A stretch of 6,289 nt of DNA from Fusobacterium sp. (GTDB lineage: Bacteria > Fusobacteriota > Fusobacteriia > Fusobacteriales > Fusobacteriaceae): contig JAHHTB010000108.1 in assembly GCA_020024855.1 (NCBI GenBank), positions 1 to 6,289 of the forward strand. The letters are read 5' to 3'. Each line of letters starts with the position of its first letter. Within the stretch, counting starts at the first letter, position 1. The notes below the pieces were generated by a model. The model was not told the origin of the DNA. It saw only the letters and a list, made by a program, of their open reading frames with translations, and did no database searches. Shown piece by piece: positions 1 through 4,707 of this stretch. The position numbers and the translations under genes were made by a program.

Positions 1-171
1 AACTTAATATCTTTTTCTTATATTATCCAATATTAAATAAAAACTATATTTCTTTTAGATAGCTCAAATATTCTTAATAAACTAATTTTTCTTGATCTGT
101 AAAATTTCATTTTCTGAAATATTTAATTTGTTTTTCAATGTGCCATTATCTTGTATATAAGGATCTTTCAT
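1..171 (-). pseudogene. fic: Fic-family (AMP transferase) toxin remnant, frameshifted and cut by the window edge
   Basis: Reading leftward from the ATG at 169-171, the first frame gives 29 residues (MKDPYIQDNGTLKNKLNISE...) ending in TAG at 82-84. The DPY...NGTLKNKL pattern is the usual amino terminus of class I Fic proteins. After a +1 shift the next frame (about 110 to 33) reads ISLLRIFELSKRNIV, which fits the following Fic segment ('xTslRlxELxxxxI'). That frame stops at 33-35, and a third frame reads FYLILDNIRKRY, a plausible decayed match to the FDxxHLxxIH region. The catalytic HPFxxGNGR motif would lie beyond base 1. The start has an AAGGTG ribosome binding site and sits 11 nt after the antitoxin stop, a standard antitoxin-toxin operon. 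At least one frameshift, probably two, makes it non-functional unless the gene is rebuilt elsewhere. Family assignment is strong for the first 45 residues and inferred for the rest. Confidence 0.72.
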
Positions 172-182
172 ATATACACCTT

Positions 183-332
183 CTATTTTTCTGAAATAAT
201 TTTTATAGCTTCCTCAACAGTTATTTTTCCTTCTGCGATACTCATTAAAAATTTTATTTGTTCTTCTGTATAAACATACCCTTCTAATACATTAGAATGA
301 ATTGCATACTCCATAGCTTCTTTATCAGTCAT
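183..332 (-). CDS. VbhA-family antitoxin of a Fic toxin (49 aa)
   Basis: This small acidic protein (MTDKEAMEYAIHSNVLEG...) is too short for usual gene calling. Residues 13-18 read SNVLEG, matching the Fic inhibitory motif (S/T)xxxE(G/N), whose glutamate (E17) would plug the ATP site of the toxin. The rest (YTEEQIKFLMSIAEGKITVEEAIKII) matches the small helical VbhA fold, with the 'EGKIxxEEA' turn seen in this family. The start has a strong AAAGGTGGTG ribosome binding site 7 nt upstream. The gene is directly followed by the fic remnant. The reading frame is intact while its toxin is broken, so it is an orphan antitoxin that may have no target or may act on another Fic protein. Free VbhA-type antitoxins are harmless, which explains why it outlived the toxin. 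Confidence 0.78.
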   Translation of the reverse strand: MTDKEAMEYAIHSNVLEGYVYTEEQIKFLMSIAEGKITVEEAIKIISEK

Positions 333-360
333 CTTATTTCACCACCTTTTTAATTCCTTA

Positions 361-379
361 AATACACTAGTGTATTGTA
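361..379 (-). promoter_or_regulatory. Palindromic operator overlapping the -10 of the VbhA/fic operon
   Basis: Bases 361-376 are a perfect 16-nt palindrome, AATACACTAGTGTATT. A minus-strand -10 hexamer TACAAT lies at 374-379, so the palindrome begins within the -10 and covers the likely transcription start. No good -35 is visible about 17 nt upstream (the hexamer there is A-rich). The antitoxin ATG is at 332. The position suits a repressor operator. Which protein binds it is unknown; VbhA itself is too small to be an obvious DNA binder. Confidence 0.55.
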
Positions 380-400
380 CCATATTAAATAAAAAATTTT

Positions 401-676
401 TTAGATTAATTTATTGGCTTTAGAATTTTTTGTATCATAAAGATATGAAGCATAAAACTTCTGTTTTAAAAATATTTTTTCTTCTCCCTCTTTTTTTGGA
501 AACATTTATTCTATCTTCTAATTTTTTATCAACTCCAAATTTTATGAATTTTTTAAGGAAACAAGATACTTCTTCTCTTATTCTTGGATTAAGAACTGTT
601 TTTCTTTTAGTTTATCTTACATCAAAAGTTCCAAAATCTCTTAAAATAAAAATATCACTTCTATAAAATTTTCATC
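401..676 (-). pseudogene. HU/IHF-family nucleoid protein, disrupted
   Basis: Leftward from 662 the frame reads FYRSDIFILRDFGTFDVR, then a TAA stop at 612-614, then TKRKTVLNPRIREE and on through KKFIKFGVDKKLEDRIN to a stop at 401-403. 'GTFDVR...NPR..EEV' is the HU beta-arm signature (GxFxVRxxxxRxGxNPxTGE), and 'KKFIKFGVDKKLEDRIN' fits the carboxy-terminal helix ('PaFKxGKxLKxxvN'). A basic tail of about 35 residues follows (KKRGRRKIFLKQKF...). Upstream, a different frame (about 674) reads DENFIEVI, like the end of the amino-terminal helical domain, so a frameshift or deletion sits there. No ATG or ribosome binding site precedes it. One internal stop plus a lost amino terminus mark it as decayed. 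HU identity is judged from motifs only. Confidence 0.6.
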
Positions 677-682
677 TTTTTT

Positions 683-714
683 TTTATACCAGTATAAACA
701 TATATCTGTTTATA
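683..714. repeat. Two overlapping inverted repeats
   Basis: TTTATAC at 683-689 pairs with GTATAAA at 692-698 around a 2-nt centre, and TATAAACA at 693-700 pairs with TGTTTATA at 707-714 around 6 nt. The shared GTATAAACA stretch can pair either way. The site lies just upstream of the HU pseudogene and could be its former operator or a recombination site. AT-rich sequence raises the chance of such repeats, so this is modest evidence. Confidence 0.35.
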
Positions 715-917
715 TTACATATATGGTTCTATTGATTTTTCTTATTAAGATAAATTTAAAATCTTATATAAATATTTTAGAATAAAATTAATTTTATTTT
801 TAAGCACAGAGTATATATATTTTAATATTAAATAATAAAAATAAAAGTTGAAAAAATAATCTTCAAATTAAGGATTTCTTTAATTCTCTAGAAAATTATG
901 ATTATCATACAAATAGT
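715..917. other. AT-rich intergenic stretch with no supported gene
   Basis: Very AT-rich. It contains an 18-nt perfect palindrome AATAAAATTAATTTTATT at 781-798, which in this base composition may be chance. I see no ribosome binding site or convincing promoter for the abi gene that follows. The abi frame stays open leftward only to the stop at 849-851, and no recognisable Abi amino-terminal half remains. Confidence 0.5.
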
Positions 918-1439
918 ATGGAGAAGATTTCTCAAAAAACAATAGATAAAATAGAAAAAGAGTGGAAACGTCAAACAGATATATTTTCTATAAAGGATCC
1001 AGATTATTCTGACTATTATTATCTTTTAATAAAAGTTTTAAGTTTTGGGACTATTGGTGTAATATTAAATCATAGCTATAAGGGACAAAAAATTTATACA
1101 TTATTTAAAAATTATTTAGATATAAAAAAAGAGTTTTCTATAGGAAATAAATTTAATGATTTACAATCTATAATAATATTGAGGAATAGTTTATGTCATA
1201 AAGAGAGTTTAATTATTTTTTTAGAAAAAGGTCTAAAAGCTAACAATATTTATAAGAATCCTAAAAAAGATTTTTTACAAATAAGAATAAATTCAATATC
1301 AAAAATTTATGAATACTATCATCTTAAAAATAATAAAAAGAAAATTTTAGATGGAAAAAGTTGGATAAAGAACTATAAAAAATATAGACTTTCAAATAGA
1401 AAAGATATTAAATTTGAAAGATTAAAAATAAATGTATAA
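918..1439 (+). CDS. Abi_2 (AbiD/AbiF-like) abortive-infection protein, amino-terminally truncated
   Basis: The 173-residue reading matches the carboxy half of Abi_2 proteins. Residues 11-21 are the 'KIEKEWKRQTD' helix, 39-50 read KVLSFGTIGVIL (family pattern 'vLSFGtlxkL'), and 88-99 read LRNSLCHKESLI (family 'iRNxcAHxxrL'). R89...H94 is the RxxxxH motif of HEPN RNases, so the putative active site is kept. Full-length relatives run to about 300 residues; the first ~130, with the conserved YYRLSGY-type segment, are absent. The frame stays open upstream to 852 (LQIKDFFNSLENYDYHTNS) without an ATG, and the ATG at 918 has no ribosome binding site. It is therefore probably a 5'-deleted fragment, though expression from an alternative start is not excluded. 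It is the only plus-strand gene here and its 3' end converges on the small RNA at 1438-1488. Confidence 0.6.
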   Translation: MEKISQKTIDKIEKEWKRQTDIFSIKDPDYSDYYYLLIKVLSFGTIGVILNHSYKGQKIYTLFKNYLDIKKEFSIGNKFNDLQSIIILRNSLCHKESLIIFLEKGLKANNIYKNPKKDFLQIRINSISKIYEYYHLKNNKKKILDGKSWIKNYKKYRLSNRKDIKFERLKINV

Positions 1440-1488
1440 AAAAAAGTCACCAACACTTGACAAGAAGCTGCGTGACTTTCGGTTACGT
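1438..1488 (-). ncRNA. Short (~51 nt) RNA, unit D, ending in an intrinsic terminator
   Basis: The minus strand has a promoter (next entry), then a stem of AAAGTCAC (1443-1450) with GTGACTTT (1472-1479) around a 21-nt loop, then a run of 8 U (A run at 1438-1445). This gives a transcript of about 51 nt that is mostly one hairpin with a large loop, AGCTTCTTGTCAAG... The size and shape recall antisense control RNAs (plasmid counter-transcripts, type I antitoxins). Its 3' end touches the abi stop codon, so it could pair with abi read-through mRNA. The family is not recognised. The same hairpin, read on the plus strand, lacks a U tract, so it is not a good terminator for abi. Confidence 0.5.
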
Positions 1489-1494
1489 TGATTA

Positions 1495-1523
1495 ATTGTA
1501 CTATATTTTTAATAAAAAGTAAA
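1495..1523 (-). promoter_or_regulatory. Promoter for RNA D
   Basis: Minus-strand TTTACT (1518-1523), 17-nt spacer, TACAAT (1495-1500). The expected start is about 1488. It matches sigma-70 consensus at 4/6 and 5/6 positions, and the nearby terminator makes it credible. Confidence 0.5.
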
Positions 1524-1583
1524 GAAAATTTTTTAAAAACGAATAAAAATTATTAAATAGCTTTCTTTTATAAACTTAAAATC

Positions 1584-1632
1584 ATAGGAAACTATTTTTT
1601 TATTTTAAGCAAAGAAATCTATACTTTCCTAT
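1584..1632. repeat. Inverted repeat in the gap between RNA D and RNA B
   Basis: ATAGGAAA (1584-1591) is the exact reverse complement of TTTCCTAT (1625-1632), 33 nt apart. Neither strand has a U tract after it. No gene is seen between 1524 and 1641. It could be the ends of a tiny element or an RNA hairpin; function unknown. Confidence 0.35.
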
Positions 1633-1641
1633 TGAGTAAAG

Positions 1642-1915
1642 AAAAAAGCTACCTTAATAATAGCTTTTAAAAAAATTATTTCTTATTTTATCTATTAATC
1701 TGCTAGGTCAGTTTGTTTCCTTTAGTAGTTTTTAGTTATAAGTAACAGAGATACCAGCTCTACTTTTGCAAAAATTCCCTAATGCTGCCTAACAATAAGT
1801 TACGCATTAGACTTCCTGCCGATCTCCTAGTTTTCGTGTAAAGCCCCCTTTTGGACTGCAATACAGTCAAGTGTAGATCGCACCTAATACTTCGCAGCAT
1901 TTCTGCCCTTTTCTC
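1642..1915 (-). ncRNA. Structured RNA, unit B (~274 nt)
   Basis: It is bounded by a minus-strand promoter (1922-1950) and an intrinsic terminator (1644-1668). The body, about 1735-1920, is visibly richer in G and C than anything else in the window, a usual sign of structured RNA in AT-rich genomes. Visible stems (RNA sense): GCAG-aaatg-CTGC near the 5' end; GACTG-tattg-CAGTC; CTAATGC...GCATTAG enclosing TAAC-ttatt-GTTA; AAGTA-GAG...CTC...TACTT; and a possible long-range CTAGG/CCTAG pair. All frames are broken by stops, so it is not coding. It shares the piece CTAGG..GA..TCGGCAGG with RNA A. I do not recognise the family; it does not fit the riboswitch, 6S, tmRNA or RNase P signatures I compared. 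Confidence 0.6.
1644..1668 (-). terminator. Intrinsic terminator of RNA B
   Basis: Arms AAAAGCTA (1644-1651) and TAGCTTTT (1661-1668) with a 9-nt loop; the minus-strand product ends in a U run (A run at 1642-1647). The AGCTACCTT piece of the stem-loop recurs in the terminator at 6099-6122. Confidence 0.6.
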
Positions 1916-1921
1916 AGCCAC

Positions 1922-1957
1922 ATTTTATCATTTTATCCTTGAAAAATCAAGAGTTTT
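1922..1957 (-). promoter_or_regulatory. Promoter of RNA B, with a 29-nt block duplicated at RNA A
   Basis: Minus-strand TTGATT (1945-1950), 17-nt spacer, TAAAAT (1922-1927), start expected near 1915. Bases 1929-1957 are identical to 2629-2657, covering the -35, the spacer and 7 bp upstream. The conserved block includes CTTGA/TCAAG inverted around the -35. Confidence 0.6.
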
Positions 1958-2039
1958 TAATTTTCTATTTTAATCTGTAATATTTATTTTAGATTCTAGA
2001 TGAAAAATATATACTTTATTAAGTACAGGGTTACTGTTG

Positions 2040-2309
2040 TTATTTAATAGAAAAGTTTTTTAATATTTCTCTTGCTAAATCTAATTTTCCATTGGCTTCT
2101 GCTAATTCTTTCATTCCTTCAAATTTACTACTTTTAAAAATATTACGATAAATATCTCCAACGGTTTTATGTAATTGGCCAATAGGTGTTTTTATATCAA
2201 ATTCTTCTATTTTTTGAGTTTCCATATATCTATGAAAATCAGCTAAAATTTCAGCACTTTTTTCTCTTAAGATCTCTCTTTGTAAATTGATTTCATATAA
2301 ACTTGGCAT
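2040..2309 (-). CDS. Small helical protein of unknown family, copy B (89 aa)
   Basis: The protein begins MPSLYEINLQRE and is mostly charged and helical, with no signal peptide or membrane segment. Residues 1-24 are identical to those of the 82-aa protein at 2717-2965. Residues 25-55 differ strongly. Similarity returns near 'TVGDIYRNIF' and at the end (LAEANGKLDLAREILKNF versus LKEANGTLDLALEVLKKL). The start is set by AAGGAG, 8 nt before the ATG. Its nearest upstream element is RNA A and its terminator, 82 nt before the ATG, and a small TGAGA/TCTCA hairpin (2339-2356) precedes the ribosome binding site. Expression may thus need terminator read-through, or a weak local promoter I cannot define. 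'SLYEI' near the start faintly recalls phage Gp157-type proteins, but nothing else fits. Function unknown; a TA partner role is inference from context. Confidence 0.8.
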   Translation of the reverse strand: MPSLYEINLQREILREKSAEILADFHRYMETQKIEEFDIKTPIGQLHKTVGDIYRNIFKSSKFEGMKELAEANGKLDLAREILKNFSIK

Positions 2310-2337
2310 GGTGTCAACTCCTTAAAATTATTTCCTT
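2238..2337. repeat. Duplicated 100-bp block, copy B (5' end of small gene)
   Basis: Covers the ribosome binding site region and first 24 codons of the 89-aa gene. It matches 2894-2993 with 3 differences in 100 bp; identity ends sharply on both sides. Confidence 0.85.
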
Positions 2338-2390
2338 TTGAGAGTTTTTATTCTCATTCTTTTTTTATTTTTTCACAAGCTTTCCTTTAT

Positions 2391-2615
2391 AAAAAAAAAC
2401 TACCCATCAAAAGGTAGTTAAAAATCTTTTTATAAAACTTGCTATTTAAGTCGCCTGCCGACTTCCCTAGATAGTTTTTTCTGTTGTCTACCCAACGTGC
2501 TATTTTATTACCTTATAGCTCCTTTAATTTTAAAGCCATTTATTGATATTATCTCAAGGGAGGCATTAAAGGTTGAGGAGTTTCACCTCATTACAGGATT
2601 ACAAGTTTTATTTTG
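2391..2615 (-). ncRNA. Structured RNA, unit A (~225 nt)
   Basis: It runs from the promoter at 2622-2650 to the terminator at 2398-2419. Stems seen in RNA sense: ATTACAA/TTGTAAT (2613-2619 with 2598-2604) close to the 5' end; GAGG...CCTC (2586-2589 with 2575-2578); CCTTTAAT/ATTAAAGG (2565-2572 with 2521-2528) continuing to GCC/GGC; GTTG-ggtaga-CAAC; and AAGTCG-gcagg-CGACTT near 2460. No open frame of any length lies on the transcribed strand. It shares CTA.GG.GA..TCGGCAGG and a terminator type with RNA B but is otherwise diverged. It ends 82 nt before the 89-aa gene, so it may be that gene's leader or an independent RNA. Family not recognised. Confidence 0.58.
2398..2419 (-). terminator. Intrinsic terminator of RNA A
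   Basis: AACTACC (2398-2404) pairs with GGTAGTT (2413-2419) around 8 nt; the minus-strand product ends in 9 U (A run at 2391-2399). This is a textbook intrinsic terminator placed between RNA A and the 89-aa gene. Confidence 0.75.
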
Positions 2616-2621
2616 TAATTT

Positions 2622-2657
2622 ATTATACCATTTTATCCTTGAAAAATCAAGAGTTTT
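2622..2657 (-). promoter_or_regulatory. Promoter of RNA A
   Basis: Minus-strand TTGATT (2645-2650), 17-nt spacer, perfect TATAAT (2622-2627), start near 2615. Bases 2629-2657 are the second copy of the block at 1929-1957. Confidence 0.72.
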
Positions 2658-2716
2658 AAATTTTTTAAATATTTTTTAATTCATTTTCAGTAAAATTATC
2701 AATTATAATTTAACTT

Positions 2717-2965
2717 CTAACTTAATTTTTTTAAAACTTCTAAAGCTAAATCTAACGTTCCATTAGCTTCTTTTAATTTTTCTAATGAATTATATTCTGG
2801 ATCAAATATATGAGTATGGATATATCCTACTGTATTATACCATTTTTCTATTATTTTATTATCTTCTCCATTTTTATTAAAGAATCTTATATAATCAGCT
2901 AAAATTTCAGCACTTTTTTCTCTTAAAATCTCTCTTTGTAAATTAATTTCATATAAACTTGGCAT
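2717..2965 (-). CDS. Small helical protein of unknown family, copy A (82 aa)
   Basis: Paralogue of the 89-aa protein: the first 24 residues (MPSLYEINLQRE...) are identical, the middle (residues 25-45) is unrelated, and the end (LKEANGTLDLALEVLKKL) is homologous but diverged. No HTH, catalytic motif, signal peptide or membrane segment is visible. The start follows AAGGAG by 8 nt. It lies 94 nt after the 400-aa HipA-like kinase on the same strand, with no terminator between, so the two probably share a transcript. A partner or antitoxin role for the kinase is inferred from that position alone. Downstream come the RNA A promoter and RNA. Confidence 0.8.
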   Translation of the reverse strand: MPSLYEINLQREILREKSAEILADYIRFFNKNGEDNKIIEKWYNTVGYIHTHIFDPEYNSLEKLKEANGTLDLALEVLKKLS

Positions 2966-2993
2966 AGTGTCAACTCCTTAAAATTATTTCCTT
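2894..2993. repeat. Duplicated 100-bp block, copy A (5' end of small gene)
   Basis: Second copy of 2238-2337, 97% identical, covering the upstream ribosome binding site region and codons 1-24. Confidence 0.85.
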
Positions 2994-3059
2994 ATATTTA
3001 TTATATCATATTAGATGAAAAGTATATTTTTAAAATTTTTATTTAGTTTTAAATAAAGG

Positions 3060-4262
3060 TTATTTTTCTAGCTTTTTTTCTAATTTATTTAAAGCTATTT
3101 TGGCTCTTTCAGATATAAATTTTTCTCCCTTTTCTAATAAACTTTCTGCAAGATTATGTTCTTTATATCTTTTAAATTTAAAATCTTTTAATTTTTCTAA
3201 TCCTTCTCTATGTCTTTCTTGTACAAAAAATTCTGTTAATAAATCAAAACTTAAGTTAAATCTAGAGATATAATAACTAGAAATAACTTCTAGTGAAGTT
3301 TCATCATCTAAAAAAGATAAAATAGAATTTCCATTATCAAATATAGGGGCTGGACCTAATAATTTTCTTGTGTTATTATCTACAAGCATACCAAAATTTC
3401 CTAAATGTCTATCTGTATTATAAATTAATGAATCAAAAATCATTAAATCTTCTAGCTTTTCTTTTCCATATATTTTTAAAATACTTTCTAATAATTTTGT
3501 TTCTTCTTTAAGAGTATCTTTTGGATCCATACAATAATGGATAGGAATAAATCCGATATCCTCTGTTGTAAATATAGGACAAAGAGAGACTATATTATTA
3601 TGGTAATTTATAACATCATATTTTACATGATCAAATCCCATAATTTCTGCTACTTGAGTCATATAATATTCAGCAAAAGCTTCTCTATCATAATGATTAG
3701 ATGATTTTTTTAATAAAACTACGTCATTATTAATAATAGTCCAGCATTTAGCTAACATTCCATGGGTTGTATATTCAGGAGAAAGTCTAATTTTGTCTGA
3801 ATCTATTGAGTCTAATATTCCTAAAGCAATAAGAGATCTAACTTCACTGAATTTATTTTTATATAGATTGCAATTTTCCCATTTATATTCATTTCCATCA
3901 TCAGGAATAATCCAATAAGAATCATTTAAAGATAATCCATAAGAGATATCTATATAGTTCATAAAGTTATTATTGAATTGTTCTTCATTAAGTATTGAGT
4001 TTAATTTTAAAATATGGTCTCGATTTCTTCTGTTTTTTGGAATTCCTCTGTGTTCTATCCATTTTTTTAATTTATTTGAGTCTACAGTGTCCGGATAGCC
4101 AGCTGGTAATAGGTTAGGCTCTAAAATTTTAATATGTTTTATTTTATAACTTGGAATTTCAACATCAGATAGAATTTTTACTATTTTTTCATAATCAAAA
4201 GTAAGAATAGGAATATCTTTATTTTTTAAAATATATTGCTTTTTATTTTTTTTAAATTTCAT
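3060..4262 (-). CDS. HipA-fold Ser/Thr kinase (400 aa)
   Basis: A HipA-like kinase with an amino-terminal extension. Residues 108-136 (YGLSLNDSYWIIPDD...WENCNLY) and 161-168 (SPEYTTHG) are typical of a HipA branch common in low-GC bacteria. L183-K186 (LLKK) is the likely ATP-binding lysine region, with E194/E198 in the helix that follows. The catalytic loop is NTDRHLGN at 282-289, with base D284 and metal-binding N289. IFDNG at 307-311 replaces the DFG motif (D309). All catalytic residues are present. HipA-type toxins phosphorylate translation factors or aminoacyl-tRNA synthetases; the target here is unknown. Start: AAAGGAGGT 5 nt before the ATG. The first ~100 residues may be a regulatory or target-binding domain. 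No HipB-type HTH gene is adjacent; the 82-aa protein follows at 94 nt. Confidence 0.88.
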   Translation of the reverse strand: MKFKKNKKQYILKNKDIPILTFDYEKIVKILSDVEIPSYKIKHIKILEPNLLPAGYPDTVDSNKLKKWIEHRGIPKNRRNRDHILKLNSILNEEQFNNNFMNYIDISYGLSLNDSYWIIPDDGNEYKWENCNLYKNKFSEVRSLIALGILDSIDSDKIRLSPEYTTHGMLAKCWTIINNDVVLLKKSSNHYDREAFAEYYMTQVAEIMGFDHVKYDVINYHNNIVSLCPIFTTEDIGFIPIHYCMDPKDTLKEETKLLESILKIYGKEKLEDLMIFDSLIYNTDRHLGNFGMLVDNNTRKLLGPAPIFDNGNSILSFLDDETSLEVISSYYISRFNLSFDLLTEFFVQERHREGLEKLKDFKFKRYKEHNLAESLLEKGEKFISERAKIALNKLEKKLEK

Positions 4263-4425
4263 AATACCTCCTTTAAATTTTTAAATATTTTTAATAGATA
4301 ATATTTTATTATTTTGGAAAAATCTATAAATAGAGTAAAAGGATTATTCTTATAACTATGGAAGGATGCATTTTTTATGTATTTGTTTATCATTTTCTAA
4401 TATTCATACTTAATTTGCTTTCACA
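4263..4425. other. Intergenic leader of the 400-aa kinase
   Basis: It holds the strong ribosome binding site of the kinase. I see no convincing -35/-10 pair: several TATTAT- and TAAAAT-like hexamers exist on the minus strand but without matching -35s. No gene is supported on either strand. The 4426-4494 stretch beyond it is the transposon-end-like hairpin. Confidence 0.4.
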
Positions 4426-4494
4426 CATAAAGAGTGAACCTCTCCCACTTAAAGCTTTCAACTTTTGAAGTGGGAGCTATTACAAAGTTCTCAT
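4426..4494 (-). mobile_element. Solitary IS200/IS605-type right-end hairpin (remnant)
   Basis: CTCCCACTT (4442-4450) pairs with AAGTGGGAG (4468-4476) around 17 nt. In the minus sense this reads GTAATAGCTCCCACTTC...AAGTGGGAGAGGTTCACTC, the arrangement at tnpB-side ends of IS200/IS605 elements (subterminal hairpin followed by TTCAC). No tnpA or tnpB sequence flanks it, so it would be a solo end or a small non-autonomous element. After the hairpin the minus strand lacks a U tract, so it is a poor terminator for the 56-aa gene that ends 48 nt earlier, although it may block RNA decay. Recognition is from general memory of such ends. Confidence 0.45.
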
Positions 4495-4524
4495 TTTTTA
4501 TTATGATAATTAAAATATGAAAAT

Positions 4525-4695
4525 TTATTCTATAATATTTCCATTTTCATCAACTTTAACTAAATCTTCATCAGATACAATATTACCTTCATCTACGATT
4601 CCCATTTCTTCAGTAAATTCTTTTAAGTTTTTTCTTTTTAAATGTTCTTCATACATTTTATTAAGTTGTTCCATTGATATTTTTTCTTTTTTCAT
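4525..4695 (-). CDS. Small acidic protein of unknown family (56 aa)
   Basis: The sequence starts MKKEKISMEQLNKMYEE and is helical up to about residue 32. The tail is acidic (VDEGNIVSDEDLVKVDENG). It starts 12 nt after the stop of the 84-aa gene with a strong AAAGGAGG site 7 nt before the ATG, so it is translated as the third gene of the kinase operon. No known domain is visible. An acidic, partly unstructured small protein next to a kinase could be an inhibitor or a substrate; that is inference. The plus-strand frame over the same bases is a shadow. Confidence 0.72.
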   Translation of the reverse strand: MKKEKISMEQLNKMYEEHLKRKNLKEFTEEMGIVDEGNIVSDEDLVKVDENGNIIE

Positions 4696-4707
4696 ATAAA
4701 TCCTCCT

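Noticed and set aside
430..666. 78-residue plus-strand open frame rich in Phe/Leu, membrane-like
   Set aside because: It is the antisense of the HU-family remnant, whose motifs are specific; the hydrophobic look comes from complementing A-rich codons, and there is no ribosome binding site.
733..760. Plus-strand TTGATT resembling the -35 of the RNA promoters
   Set aside because: At a 17-nt spacing the next hexamer is TTTAAA and no terminator or structured RNA follows, so it is likely chance in AT-rich DNA.
781..798. 18-nt A/T-only palindrome as an operator or terminator
   Set aside because: Pure A/T palindromes of this length are not surprising here and no transcript is framed by it.
1488..1517. 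Plus-strand TTGATT...AATAAA as a promoter facing right
   Set aside because: The -10 is poor and nothing on the plus strand downstream looks like a gene or terminator.
1642..1915. RNA B as a known riboswitch, tmRNA, RNase P or 6S RNA
   Set aside because: I compared it from memory with lysine, M-box, cobalamin, TPP, T-box and these RNA signatures; short partial resemblances such as TTAGGTG were not supported by the rest of the motifs.
2391..2657. CRISPR array or tandem-repeat RNA antitoxin
   Set aside because: There are no regularly spaced repeats; the similarities between units A and B are single blocks, not arrays.
2497..2679. 60-residue plus-strand open frame resembling a membrane peptide
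   Set aside because: It lies opposite RNA A and its promoter, has no ribosome binding site, and the minus-strand promoter, stems and terminator explain the region better.
4517..4699. 60-residue plus-strand Ser/Ile-rich frame
   Set aside because: Exact shadow of the 56-aa minus-strand gene, which has a strong ribosome binding site and operon spacing.
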